DNA of 64,000 bases from Thiodiazotropha sp040791665. Its GTDB lineage: Bacteria; Pseudomonadota; Gammaproteobacteria; Chromatiales; Chromatiaceae. The stretch spans positions 1 to 64,000 of the forward strand of contig JBFNNX010000023.1 of assembly GCA_040791665.1 (NCBI GenBank), written 5' to 3'. Below the pieces are notes generated by a model. The model was not told the DNA's origin. It saw nothing but the letters and a program-made list of their open reading frames with translations, and did not search any database. Shown here in pieces: positions 24,843 through 33,857 of the stretch. Each line of letters starts with the position of its first letter. Positions within the stretch are counted from its first letter, which is position 1. The position numbers and the translations under genes were made by a program.

Positions 24843-25565
24843 ATGAGTCCCAAACTACGTGTAGTAAAGAAACACCATCGCTGTGCCCACTGTCTCTTCC
24901 GGCGTTTTTTCGTCAATGTCGGTTTAAACTGTGACCAGATAGACCAAACGGGACAGTCCACCACCACCAATATCGGACCCTATCTTCCCGGTGAGTATAT
25001 CTACCGCGCGGGAGAATCCTGTAATGCGCTCTATGTGGTCCATGCCGGTACCGTCAAGACTGAGACGGTCACATTCGATGGGGATCTGCATATCAGCGGT
25101 TTCTACATGGCAGGAGAACTGTTTGGCGCAGACGGCATTCATCATCGCAGATTTGCCACGGATGCACTGGCCATCGAAAAAACCTGGGTATGCGAGCTAA
25201 CCTTCGATAAATGGGCGGTCCTGGCCAAGGAATATCCCGACCTACAGAACCAGTTGATAGCCGAATTGGGCCGAGTGATCGCACATAAAGAGCATGAAGC
25301 CCTATCCACCCATCACCATTTGTTGGCACAAAGGCTGATGGGGTTCCTGACCGATCTTCAGTATCGTGTCCGGGTTCGGCAGGGCAATCAGACAAACGAA
25401 ATCAAATTGACCATGACAAAAACCGATATCGCACGCTACCTGGGCGCCACACCGGAATCGATCAGCCGAATGCTGGGCAAGCTCGACAAAGCGGGATATA
25501 TCGTCAATTCAAAGCGTCGAATTCGCATCCTCAAGGACTCTACCGATCTGGATATCGCTATCTGA
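24843..25565 (+). CDS. FNR-type CRP-family regulator with altered cysteine set
   Basis: A 240-residue protein: N-terminal cysteine segment, cyclic-nucleotide-fold beta roll (about 40-130), dimer helix (about 135-160) and winged HTH (about 170-230). The recognition helix ESISRMLGKL carries the E-xx-S-R residues by which FNR reads TTGAT half-sites. Oxygen-sensing FNR holds a [4Fe-4S] cluster with four cysteines, C-x2-C-x5-C plus one in the beta roll. Here C14 and C17 are present, and so is the beta-roll cysteine (TWVCELTF), but the third position is F23; a cysteine occurs instead at C30. Cluster binding may therefore be weaker or different. A likely target is the box at 40907. Confidence 0.88.
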   Translation: MSPKLRVVKKHHRCAHCLFRRFFVNVGLNCDQIDQTGQSTTTNIGPYLPGEYIYRAGESCNALYVVHAGTVKTETVTFDGDLHISGFYMAGELFGADGIHHRRFATDALAIEKTWVCELTFDKWAVLAKEYPDLQNQLIAELGRVIAHKEHEALSTHHHLLAQRLMGFLTDLQYRVRVRQGNQTNEIKLTMTKTDIARYLGATPESISRMLGKLDKAGYIVNSKRRIRILKDSTDLDIAI

Positions 25566-25656
25566 CATACAGGTGTCATATAACACTCTTAACGGACCTC
25601 TGTGTCTATGAAGGCAACCCCCAAGGATTTCCGCGACCTCTTGAGGTACGAATCTA

Positions 25657-28152
25657 TCAAGCAAACAGAGGCTTCACATTCTTTCCTAGCTTTCTGCATA
25701 GGAAAGCCTCCATCTCTTTGGCCGGGATAGGCTTGGAGTAATAGTACCCCTGAAAAACCTCACAGCCGTTTTCCACCAGGAACTCTATTTGATCTATGCT
25801 CTCCACACCCTCGGCAAGAATTTCGTGATCAAGGCTTTTCGCTAAGGCGATTACCGCCTTTGAAATGGCTTTGTCCTCTGTGTCATGAGGCAAGTCTTTG
25901 ATAAATGAACGGTCTATTTTGAGTTTGGTTATTGGAAGTTTCTTCAGGTACGAGAGGGAGGAGTAGCCTGTTCCAAAGTCATCCAGCGCCAATTTGATGC
26001 CGATATCGTCGATTTTGTCTAGTATTCTGATGGCGTTTTCCGGGTTCTCCATTACATGGCCTTCGGTGATTTCCATTTCCAGCCATTCGGGACTACAACC
26101 GGTTTCCACCAGACTCCCCACGACAAAGGCCACCAGGTCTTTTCGCTGAAGCTGTCTCACGCTCAGATTAAGAGCCAGCGTACCGGGTTGCAGGCCTTCA
26201 CGATGCCATTCTGTGAACTGTTCAACGGCCATTCTCATCACCAGCCGGTCTATTTCAACGATCAACCCCGTCGATTCGGCTATGGGGATAAATTTTGATG
26301 GAAAAACCAGACCCATGGAGGGGCTTTGCCAGCGCACCAGCGCCTCCATGCCAACAATCTTACCGGTTACGCCGTTAATCTGAGGTTGATAATAGACCAC
26401 AAATTCATCGTTCTCTATCGCCGTACGCAGTCTGGCTTCCATGTGCACCCTTTCGAAAGCCTGGACCGTCATTTCAGAACTGTAATATTGAATATTATTC
26501 CGTCCTTCGCTTTTCGCTTTATACATGGCGGCATCAGCATTCCTCAGAAGATCCTTGCTTGTCATTCCATTATCGGGATAGATACTGATGCCGATACTGC
26601 TGGTGACGTAGAGCTCGTGGTTATCCACGGTCAGCGGTTTTGCCAGCATTTTCTGTATCTTTTCAGCAAGTCGGGAGGCATCCTGCTCTTGCTTCAGCCC
26701 CTCCATCAGGACGGTGAATTCGTCGCCCCCCAGCCGGGCAATGGCATCCTCAGCGCGAACCGACTGTTTAAGGCGTAGCGTCACCGCCTTCAGCACCATG
26801 TCACCCGATCTGTGACCCAATGAGTCGTTTATCTTCTTGAAATGGTCGAGGTCGATGAATAGCAGGGCCAGTTTGGAGCGGCTGCGAGTCGCCTTAACCA
26901 GCCCCTGCTCAAGGCGGTCGGTGAACAACGCGCGATTGGCGAGCCCCGTCAAAGTGTCGTGGCTTGCCTGAAACTGCAATGTATCTCTTTGATGCTGCAG
27001 TTCTTCTTGCTGCTTGATGAGCCTGGTGACATCCGTGTTGAATCCGACGAAGCGAATGGCTGTCCCCTTCTCATCGAAGAGCGCCTTTCCCCGTCCTGTA
27101 ATCCAACGCCAATCACCACCTTTCGTGCGCATGCGAAATGTGCTTTCGTAGCTCCCCTTTCCCTTGGTATCCAGGTATTCCCTAACCCGGCGATGCGCCT
27201 GCTCTGCGTCTTCCGGATGCAGCAGCCCGGACCAGCATTCAATGGTGTCGGGCAGTTCGCCGACCTCATAACCAAGCATTGTCTCGAAACGGGGTGAGTG
27301 GTATACCCTGTCAGTCTTGAGATCCCAGTCCCAAAGGCCGTCATTGGCGCCGTCAATGGCTAATTTGAATCGCTCTTTTTCCTGTTCAAGTTCGTTCCGC
27401 TTGGTTATCAGTTCCTGTCTCGAACCCCTGATCGTATCGATCATTCTGTTCATTGTATTTGATAATGCGGTGATCTCCCGGGGCCCTGCACAGGGCACGT
27501 TATCATACGGTATGCCCTCTTTGTCACCGTGGCTTATAACCTCGTCAATCGCAGCGATCGGCTTAAGCAAGCGGAGTCGAATGGATACAAATAACGAAAT
27601 GATCAGCAGTAGGGAGATGGCAACCGTACCGACCAGATGTCCGATTACGATATCACGTAACTCCTTCCGCAGCTCGTGATCGGAAACGTATATGTTTATC
27701 GTACCCAGCTCATTGCCGTTGGGTCCGACGATGGATTGCCCAAATGAATAGTAGGATTCTTCGAGCTTGCGCTTGTGTTCGGCGCTGTCCGGAACGAAGT
27801 CGGTGGCCTGCCAATTGGAGTCTCGTATTTTACCGCTTACATAGGCCCTCTTCCCCATGATGGCGCCTATATTATAGTCTTCCACGATAATGGCGAAGAT
27901 GTTACGCCGCTCAAGCTCATTGGTGACAAGTTTATCGTACTCGTTTACTGCATAGGATGAGAGGTAAGTGGCAATATTCTTGTTAAGAGAGTTGATACTG
28001 CGCTTAACACTCTCCCTCATCTCTCTCTCTACTCTCTGCTTGGTGGACAGGTATGAATAGGTTGATTGCAGTGCCGTTATTATGGTCACAGCGGAAATGA
28101 TGATTATCCCCAGCGTTATATAGATTGGGTGCTTGTCGATAATCATTTTCAT
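25657..28152 (-). CDS. HAMP-PAS-GGDEF-EAL c-di-GMP protein
   Basis: An 831-residue membrane protein. Helix 1 (about 9-32), periplasmic sensor (about 33-170), helix 2 (about 172-192), HAMP (about 193-245), PAS/PAC (about 262-385), GGDEF (about 395-555) with intact GGDEF and an RAED inhibition site, and EAL (about 565-815) with MEALVRW, DDFGTGYSSL and KIDRSFI. Both catalytic sites look intact. The ATG is 11 bases after the stop of a periplasmic-binding lipoprotein gene. The pair thus looks like a LuxP/LuxQ-style ligand-relay module in which the binding protein modulates c-di-GMP turnover; this role is inferred. Confidence 0.9.
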   Translation of the reverse strand: MKMIIDKHPIYITLGIIIISAVTIITALQSTYSYLSTKQRVEREMRESVKRSINSLNKNIATYLSSYAVNEYDKLVTNELERRNIFAIIVEDYNIGAIMGKRAYVSGKIRDSNWQATDFVPDSAEHKRKLEESYYSFGQSIVGPNGNELGTINIYVSDHELRKELRDIVIGHLVGTVAISLLLIISLFVSIRLRLLKPIAAIDEVISHGDKEGIPYDNVPCAGPREITALSNTMNRMIDTIRGSRQELITKRNELEQEKERFKLAIDGANDGLWDWDLKTDRVYHSPRFETMLGYEVGELPDTIECWSGLLHPEDAEQAHRRVREYLDTKGKGSYESTFRMRTKGGDWRWITGRGKALFDEKGTAIRFVGFNTDVTRLIKQQEELQHQRDTLQFQASHDTLTGLANRALFTDRLEQGLVKATRSRSKLALLFIDLDHFKKINDSLGHRSGDMVLKAVTLRLKQSVRAEDAIARLGGDEFTVLMEGLKQEQDASRLAEKIQKMLAKPLTVDNHELYVTSSIGISIYPDNGMTSKDLLRNADAAMYKAKSEGRNNIQYYSSEMTVQAFERVHMEARLRTAIENDEFVVYYQPQINGVTGKIVGMEALVRWQSPSMGLVFPSKFIPIAESTGLIVEIDRLVMRMAVEQFTEWHREGLQPGTLALNLSVRQLQRKDLVAFVVGSLVETGCSPEWLEMEITEGHVMENPENAIRILDKIDDIGIKLALDDFGTGYSSLSYLKKLPITKLKIDRSFIKDLPHDTEDKAISKAVIALAKSLDHEILAEGVESIDQIEFLVENGCEVFQGYYYSKPIPAKEMEAFLCRKLGKNVKPLFA

Positions 28153-28162
28153 TCAACCCATG

Positions 28163-29185
28163 TCACTGATTTTCGATTCCCAGTACATTTCGCCTGATGA
28201 GGGGCAGTTTTTCATTAATATTTTCTTGTGATATGGCCAGAATCGGGAGCCGCCTCTCCTTTTCAACCACCTCGCCATTGAGGTGCCTGTGCATGGACAT
28301 GACCGCCTCTTCCCCCATCAGGTAAGGCTGTTGCATGGCGGCGCCAACCAGAACGCCCTGTGGAATCAGGTCCAGGAAAATCGGTTCCGCGTCAAATGAG
28401 ATCAACAGGATTTCTCCGGTTTTCCTTGCATCGGCAATTGCATCCAGCGCCCCCTGGTATCTGTCAGATCCCTGTAGCCAGATCGCACGCAAGTCCGGGG
28501 TTTTCTCAATCATCTCCTTGCTGTAATCGTAGGTCTCCCGGTAGGAGAAGGTGACTTGTTGTTTGATGTCTGCGCCCTTGATGCCGGCCTCATCCATGGC
28601 CTGCATAAATCCCGCGGTCCTGGCCCTGCCGTTTTCTCTCATTTGCGGGATTGCAATTATCCCGACACGGCCATTCCTCCACCCCGCATCGGATAGTGTT
28701 TTAGCCAATATCCGGCCTAAACGGTAAGCTCCATCGCGATTGTCGGACGAGATATACGAGATATACTCGCCGCCATCAGTACCGATATCAGCGATAACGA
28801 CAGGAACGCCTGCACTCTTGGCAAATTTCAATATGGTTGTGCAGGCCGAAGAATTTGTGGGTGAGACAATGATCCCTGACACGCCCTCTTTCAACGCCCT
28901 CACTGTGAACTCCAGCTCCCGCTTGGCGCTATTTTCCGCACTGTAAACCTCAACGCCATAACCCAGCGAAGCGGCGCGACTCTTTATTCCACGCCACATA
29001 ATGTCCCAGAAGGGGATTCTTAGGTCGGAAACGAGATAGACGAGTTTCTTGTCGGCCTTGCGGGATACAGTGCTTAGATCTGCCGCATCCGCCTTGCTTA
29101 TGCAGGAAAAGCAACCCGACAGGGTCAGAATAAGAACAAAAAACAGCCTAGAGAGTGGTTGAAGCAGTGTCGTATTGCTATTCAT
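28163..29185 (-). CDS. Periplasmic substrate-binding lipoprotein (sugar-binding type)
   Basis: About 340 residues from the ATG at 29183-29185, which is followed by a hydrophobic segment and the lipobox LSGC; the longer frame to 29317 has no such feature. The body is a type I periplasmic binding protein of the ribose/autoinducer-2 branch (KKLVYLVSDLRIPFWDIMWRGIKSRAASLGYGVEVY ... GVSGIIVSPTNSSACTTILKFAKSAGVPVVIADIG). No ABC permease or ATPase genes are adjacent. It lies just upstream of a GGDEF-EAL receptor, so its likely job is sensing, not uptake. Ligand unknown. Confidence 0.85.
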   Translation of the reverse strand: MNSNTTLLQPLSRLFFVLILTLSGCFSCISKADAADLSTVSRKADKKLVYLVSDLRIPFWDIMWRGIKSRAASLGYGVEVYSAENSAKRELEFTVRALKEGVSGIIVSPTNSSACTTILKFAKSAGVPVVIADIGTDGGEYISYISSDNRDGAYRLGRILAKTLSDAGWRNGRVGIIAIPQMRENGRARTAGFMQAMDEAGIKGADIKQQVTFSYRETYDYSKEMIEKTPDLRAIWLQGSDRYQGALDAIADARKTGEILLISFDAEPIFLDLIPQGVLVGAAMQQPYLMGEEAVMSMHRHLNGEVVEKERRLPILAISQENINEKLPLIRRNVLGIENQ

Positions 29186-29638
29186 TTTTTCAAAACAGAT
29201 CGGCAATTTTGAAATGAATAAGTACTTATTTGCATGTGAAAAAGCGACGAAGCCTCCGCTCCGAATCACTCCGGACCATTCCCAGCATGCGGGGTCAAAA
29301 CCCATGCCCTCACTCAAGTATAGCGGTCGAACCGATCCATACTTAAGAAAATAGTCATTGTATTCCTAATTTTTATAACCGGTAGAAAGAGCTGTTCAGA
29401 GCGATCTCATCTAGCGTGTGGATAAGGGAAAAGCGCCTATATTTTTGATCTCCCCCATCAGGGCTGCAACCACCTATCGAGCAAGTCAGATTAAGCGATA
29501 GGCGGATGATACGGAAAACCGCCGATGACCACCTCATCGACACTGACTCCACATCCACTTAGAGTCAGGGGGTAAAGGGGACAAAAATTCAGTTAGAATC
29601 GATCTTAGACAAACCTCTTACCTCGGCGGGACAACCAG
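29186..29638. other. Intergenic region
   Basis: No gene recognised in about 450 bases. The stretch 29565-29595 (GGGGTAAAGGGGACAAAAATTC) resembles sequences seen next to REP-associated transposases but is isolated. The promoter of the binding-protein/GGDEF-EAL operon should lie within 29190-29340. Confidence 0.35.
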
Positions 29639-29860
29639 TTGAAACAGCGCACACCTTTCCAGAAAATCCTGATGGCCATTGCATTCATCAGCTATTTCAC
29701 CGGTATCCTCTGCGGGGCGGCTGCCCTCTATTTCGGAGAGGGCGGCCAGGACCCCGTGACGGCCAGTCTGATGGCCAGCATTGTATTCTTTGTGGGTGTC
29801 GGCATCGTATTGCAGGTGATCGGCAGCAGCGATCTGCCCGATTTAAAAATCAACAGATAA
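29639..29860 (+). CDS. Small two-helix membrane protein
   Basis: A 73-residue protein with a basic N-terminus (MKQRTPFQK) and two membrane helices (about 10-32 and 43-62) joined by a GEGGQDPVTAS loop. The start is TTG at 29639-29641, preceded by a GGCGGG sequence. No family recognised. Good coding character but small, so confidence is moderate. Confidence 0.5.
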   Translation: MKQRTPFQKILMAIAFISYFTGILCGAAALYFGEGGQDPVTASLMASIVFFVGVGIVLQVIGSSDLPDLKINR

Positions 29861-29970
29861 CCCTGATTAAAGAAAGACATCAGACCCGATCATCCGCCGG
29901 TATCTGGCAACCCTTGTAGAAGACGCACATTGATTGAACCTGAGATTGATTTTCAATGACGAACTGAAGC

Positions 29971-30006
29971 CTCTCGTTCGAACTGACAGACAATACGAAC
30001 GAGGTT
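29971..30006. terminator. Hairpin after the nar operon
   Basis: CTCTCGTTCG (29971-29980) and CGAACGAGG (29996-30004) form an 8-9 bp stem about ten bases beyond the stop of the last nar-operon gene (minus strand). No T-run follows on the minus strand, so it may be a processing or pause hairpin instead of a classical terminator. Confidence 0.4.
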
Positions 30007-30013
30007 TGCCGGA

Positions 30014-30559
30014 TTACACGGGGCCTTTGACCAAAACGGAATAGGTCGTGGGGCTTCTCTCTTCGGCTGCCGCCTCGCGAGCGTAGATATCGGCCATCTC
30101 CTGCACAACGCCATCGGCCAGTTCTTTTTCTACGGCATCGCGTACATCGACCACAATCAGATCGATGTTAAGAGACTCACCTGCCAACGGATGGTTGGCA
30201 TCTACCGTGACCTCCTCCTCATTGACCTCGATCACGGTCACCGGCTTCCGCTTCGCCGGCGCACCTGCGCTGAAGGTCATACCCGCTTCCACCTCGCCAT
30301 CATAGTTAAAGCGGTCACGCGGGATCAGACGAATAAGTGCTTCATTCCTGGGACCATAGGCCTCTTCCGCTTCCAGTACGAACTCCCGCCTGTCTCCCAC
30401 CTGGCAGCCTTCTAGCCGCTTTTCGATGGCGGGGAAAACCGTCTCGCGTCCCTGGATGAAGGAGAGTGGATCGCTGTAGTCGCTGCTATCGACCAGTTCA
30501 TTTTTGGAGTCCATCATGCGATATTCGATGGTGACGACCTTATCCCGCTCGACTCTCAT
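30014..30559 (-). CDS. FKBP-type peptidyl-prolyl isomerase, SlyD-like
   Basis: A 181-residue cytoplasmic FKBP. The two-part FKBP fold (EYRMMDSKNELVDSSDYSDPLSFIQGRETVFPAIEKRLEGCQVGDRREFVLEAEEAYGPRNEALI) is interrupted by the insert-in-flap chaperone domain (about 70-130), with the NHPLAGESL return strand, as in SlyD. There is no His-rich metal-binding tail. SlyD proteins help folding and metal insertion. It is the last gene of the nar operon, its ATG sharing one base with the DsrC-like stop, which suggests help in folding the nitrate reductase or its metal centres (inferred). Confidence 0.88.
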   Translation of the reverse strand: MRVERDKVVTIEYRMMDSKNELVDSSDYSDPLSFIQGRETVFPAIEKRLEGCQVGDRREFVLEAEEAYGPRNEALIRLIPRDRFNYDGEVEAGMTFSAGAPAKRKPVTVIEVNEEEVTVDANHPLAGESLNIDLIVVDVRDAVEKELADGVVQEMADIYAREAAAEERSPTTYSVLVKGPV

Positions 30560-30924
30560 CAGTGCTCTCCCTTGGTCCTGCGGATACCGGCCAGGCGATT
30601 ACCCTGTTTCTGTGGCCCGCCGCGGGGAAAAATGTCATGCAGATAACGGTTGTTGCCACGCGACGGGCCCCACACCTGTTTGAAATGTTTGATCATGTCC
30701 CGTACCTGGGCCTGCACCCGATGGGACTGGTAGTAGTCCCGGATATAACGGATAACATCCCAATGATCCTGCGTAATCTCCAAACGCTCTTTTTTCGCGA
30801 GCGCGTAGACAAACGCCTCGCTCCAGTCGTCCATGTCCTGAATGTAACCCTCCTGGTCGGTGGCTATCCGTTCGCCGTCGACGTCAAGGTATTCGATTCG
30901 GGTAGCGTAAGGGTTGGTGCTCAT
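30559..30924 (-). CDS. DsrC/TusE-family protein lacking both active cysteines
   Basis: A 121-residue DsrC/TusE-family protein, recognised by DVDGERIATDQEGYIQDMDDWSEAFVYALAKKE and the LHDIFPRGGPQKQG-NRLAGI tail. Sulfur-carrying members have a cysteine in KQG-C-KIAG and usually one more near the very end. Here the first is Asn (GNRLAG) and the C-terminus (IRRTKGEH) has none. It therefore cannot carry sulfur in the normal way. Cysteine-free members have been proposed as regulatory (RspA-type) proteins. Position between narI and the SlyD-like gene ties it to nitrate respiration. Confidence 0.88.
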   Translation of the reverse strand: MSTNPYATRIEYLDVDGERIATDQEGYIQDMDDWSEAFVYALAKKERLEITQDHWDVIRYIRDYYQSHRVQAQVRDMIKHFKQVWGPSRGNNRYLHDIFPRGGPQKQGNRLAGIRRTKGEH

Positions 30925-31021
30925 ACTGCTTCCTCATTCATGCAACTGAACAGGATATTGTTTTTGATTTCTCACTCGAGCCCTCTCTCCATTAGCAGAG
31001 AGGACCCGAGCGAATTTTCCA

Positions 31022-31717
31022 TCAGTTCATCGTGACCCGCTTCACGCGCACGATCTGGTAGGCGCGACCCAGATAGGTCAAGGGCACGCTCCAGACATGC
31101 ACCAGACGGGTGAAGGGAAAGATCAGGAAGACCGTCATACCGAAGAGCATGTGGGTCTTGAAGATCGGCGACACATTGGCGATCAGGCCGGGGTCCACGC
31201 TCAGGGTGGCTATGCTTTTCACATACTCGGTGAGTGCGATCATCTCCGAGACATCGCCATGCGCGGCGTGACCGGAGGAGACCAGGATAGTACTCAGACC
31301 GAGAACGACAGTGACCAGCAACCAGCCGATAACAAACGTATCGCGTGTACGGCTTACCGCTTTCACCCGCGGGTTGCTGACCCGGCGGATGAGCAGCAAG
31401 GCGGCCCCCGCCAGGCACATGATGCCGAAGATGCCACCGGCATAGATGGCGATGTACTGATGGGAGACGTCGGAGATGCCCAATGCCTGGAACCAACTAT
31501 GAGGCAACAGCATGCCCACCAGATGGCCGAAAAAAATGCCGAGGATACCGATGTGGAACAGGTTGGAGGCGAGACGCATCCCTTTGTTGCTCAACAGCTG
31601 GCTGGAGTCCGCTTTCCAGGTGTACTGCTCGCGATCGAAGCGAATCCAGCTGCCGAGCAGGAATACCACGCCGGCGATGTAGGGGTAAGCCCCAAATACT
31701 AAATCATGTAAGCTCAT
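31022..31717 (-). CDS. narI: Respiratory nitrate reductase gamma subunit (cytochrome b)
   Basis: A 231-residue, five-helix membrane cytochrome that takes electrons from quinol and passes them to NarH. Four haem-b ligands are in place: H55 (SNLFHIG), H65 (FFGHLVG), H189 (FKTHMLFG) and H207 (LVHVWSVP). Length and helix order match NarI. It follows narJ by 24 bases and precedes the DsrC-like gene by about 100. Haem ligation plus operon context make the assignment secure. Confidence 0.97.
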   Translation of the reverse strand: MSLHDLVFGAYPYIAGVVFLLGSWIRFDREQYTWKADSSQLLSNKGMRLASNLFHIGILGIFFGHLVGMLLPHSWFQALGISDVSHQYIAIYAGGIFGIMCLAGAALLLIRRVSNPRVKAVSRTRDTFVIGWLLVTVVLGLSTILVSSGHAAHGDVSEMIALTEYVKSIATLSVDPGLIANVSPIFKTHMLFGMTVFLIFPFTRLVHVWSVPLTYLGRAYQIVRVKRVTMN

Positions 31718-31740
31718 TCATTTATTCCTCTTGGTTCGCC

Positions 31741-32256
31741 TTAGGCCGCCTGCCCCAACTGGCCGCGATTTTCAATAATCCGCAGCAGTCGCGCATAGGG
31801 ACTGTCCGCCTTCTCAAGATTTTCAGCGAGTACGGTAATCACCTTACGGGCATCGCCCAGAAAGACCCGCGCCTGCATGTCGTCCAGGGTAGAGGCGTAC
31901 TCCAGGATCAATGGCAGGTAGTCGGGAATTTCCTGTTGGTCGATGTCCAACCCTTCGGCACGATAGTGCTCAAACAGATCGATCAAAGCCGGACCGCGGC
32001 CACGATCGTCACCGAACAGGTGGTGGGTCAGATGCAGGGCGTGCTCCGGCGTCATGTCAAAGGTCTGCACATAGTCCGCCTGCATACCGGTCATATCATG
32101 TAACTGCATCCAGGAGATGAACTGCATCAGATCGTCACGCTCCTGGGCGCTGATATCCCGGTCGCTCTTCACGCGCTTGATGATCTCCGGCATATGCGCC
32201 ATCAGTTCGGTATCCGGGTACTCCAGCAACCGCGCGAGTAACTTATAGATTTGCAT
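31741..32256 (-). CDS. narJ: Nitrate reductase assembly chaperone (delta subunit)
   Basis: A 171-residue cytoplasmic chaperone of the NarJ/TorD family. Family features are YKLLARLLEYPDTELMAHMPEI at the N-terminus and YVQTFDMTPEHALHLTHHLFGDDRGRGPALIDL near residue 60-90. NarJ holds apo-NarGH while molybdenum cofactor is inserted and before docking to NarI. It starts 12 bases after narH, with AAGGAGG upstream on the minus strand. Confidence 0.96.
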   Translation of the reverse strand: MQIYKLLARLLEYPDTELMAHMPEIIKRVKSDRDISAQERDDLMQFISWMQLHDMTGMQADYVQTFDMTPEHALHLTHHLFGDDRGRGPALIDLFEHYRAEGLDIDQQEIPDYLPLILEYASTLDDMQARVFLGDARKVITVLAENLEKADSPYARLLRIIENRGQLGQAA

Positions 32257-32268
32257 CGATATGCCTCC

Positions 32269-33822
32269 TTAAACTCTCTTGCGGGGCTGTATGCCCTGCG
32301 GGGTATGGGTACGCTTACGCGGAGTCGGGAACAGGGTGACCCCCTGGCCGCCGTCACTGCCCTGGGCACTGACGTTACCGGCGGCAAAACCGTTCTGGCC
32401 CTGAAAGGCGTAGGGGTCCTCCTGCACCATCTCTTCATGGGCGGTGGGGATGACGAAACGGTCTTCATAGTTGGCAATACCGAGCATCCGATACATCTCC
32501 TCCGCCTGCTCTTCGCTCAGACCCACGGCCTCCAGCACCGCATGGTTCGGCTCTCCCTCGATCGCCTTGGAACGTTGGTTACTGCGCATGGCGATCATGC
32601 GTTGCAGCGCACTGATGATCGGCGCTTCGTCACCCGCGGTCAGCAGGTTGGCCAGGTAGCGGGCAGGAAAACGCAGGGCATCCACTTTGGGAATGACGCC
32701 GTCAGCCTCGGTGGGCAGGTTGTCCTGATCGATCTGGGTCTGCACCGGTGACAGCGGTGGCACATACCACATCATGGGCAGGGTGCGGAACTCCGGATGG
32801 ATTGGGAAAGCGATCTGCCACTCCACGGCCATCTTGTAGACCGGTGACTTCTGCGCAGCGTCGATCCACTGCTGGGGAATACCGGCATCCAAAGCCTGGC
32901 GGATCACCTCGGGATCGTTGGGGTCGAGGAAGATGTCGAGTTGCTGCCGATAGAGCTGCTGCACGTTGTCCGTGCCGGCGGTATCGCTGATCTTGTCCGC
33001 ATCGTAGAGCACAACGCCCATATAGCGAATCCGGCCGACGCAGGACTCGGCGCAAGCGGTGGGCATGCCCGACTCGATGCGCGGATAGCAGAGGATGCAC
33101 TTCTCCGACTTGCCCGACTCCCAGTTGTAGTAGATCTTTTTGTAGGGACAGGCACTGACGCACATCCGCCAGCCGCGGCAGCGGTCCTGATCGATCAGTA
33201 CCGCACCGTCCTCCTCCCGCTTATAGATGGCTCCGGATGGACAACTGGCGACACAGGCCGGATTCAGACAGTGGTTGCAGAGCCTGGGCAGGTACATGTG
33301 GAAGGTCTTTTCGAAATCCTTGTACATCTGCTTCTTGATGCCGTCGAAGTTCTTGTCCTGGGCACGGTTCTCGAACTCGCCTGCCAGGTCGTCCTCCCAG
33401 TTCGGGCCCCAATGGATCTTCTCCATCTGCTGACCGGTAATCTGCGACACCGGACGGGCCGTCGGACAGGCCTCGGAGAGCGGCTTGTTCTGCAGCTTGG
33501 GGTAGTCGTAGTCGAATGGCTCGTAGTAGTCGTCAATCTCCGGCATATCGGGGTTGGCGAAGATGTTGAGCAGCTTGCTGGTACGGCCGCCGGCGCGCAG
33601 CTCCAGTCTGCCGTCTTTCTTCACCCAACCGCCGCGCCATTTACCCTGGTTCTCCCACTGCTTAGGGTAACCGACACCGGGCTTGGACTCGACGTTGTTG
33701 AACCAGGCGTACTCCATGCCCTTGCGGTTGGTCCAGATGTTCTTGCAGGTGACCGAACAGGTATGGCAACCGATACATTTGTCCAGGTTCAGCACCATCG
33801 CGATTTGTGCACGTATATTCAT
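32269..33822 (-). CDS. narH: Respiratory nitrate reductase beta subunit
   Basis: A 517-residue iron-sulfur subunit. The first cluster motif is C16-x2-C19-x2-C22-x3-C26 (KCIGCHTCSVTCKN). The second and third sets are LCNHCLNPACVASCP and DRCRGWRMCVSACP, where Trp replaces one cysteine as expected for the [3Fe-4S] cluster of NarH. The last is EKCILCYPR ... CAESCVG. It carries electrons from NarI haems to NarG at the cytoplasmic face. The C-terminal TPRKRTHTPQG tail is longer than a bare core but ordinary. Intergenic gap to narG is 35 bases. Confidence 0.97.
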   Translation of the reverse strand: MNIRAQIAMVLNLDKCIGCHTCSVTCKNIWTNRKGMEYAWFNNVESKPGVGYPKQWENQGKWRGGWVKKDGRLELRAGGRTSKLLNIFANPDMPEIDDYYEPFDYDYPKLQNKPLSEACPTARPVSQITGQQMEKIHWGPNWEDDLAGEFENRAQDKNFDGIKKQMYKDFEKTFHMYLPRLCNHCLNPACVASCPSGAIYKREEDGAVLIDQDRCRGWRMCVSACPYKKIYYNWESGKSEKCILCYPRIESGMPTACAESCVGRIRYMGVVLYDADKISDTAGTDNVQQLYRQQLDIFLDPNDPEVIRQALDAGIPQQWIDAAQKSPVYKMAVEWQIAFPIHPEFRTLPMMWYVPPLSPVQTQIDQDNLPTEADGVIPKVDALRFPARYLANLLTAGDEAPIISALQRMIAMRSNQRSKAIEGEPNHAVLEAVGLSEEQAEEMYRMLGIANYEDRFVIPTAHEEMVQEDPYAFQGQNGFAAGNVSAQGSDGGQGVTLFPTPRKRTHTPQGIQPRKRV

Positions 33823-33857
33823 CGTTTCGTCTCACTATTCGTTTATAGGACGCAGGC

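Noticed and set aside
30980..31021. Short gap between narI and the DsrC-like gene as a riboregulatory site
   Set aside because: No stem or conserved motif is visible beyond a weak CTCTC/GAGAG pairing.
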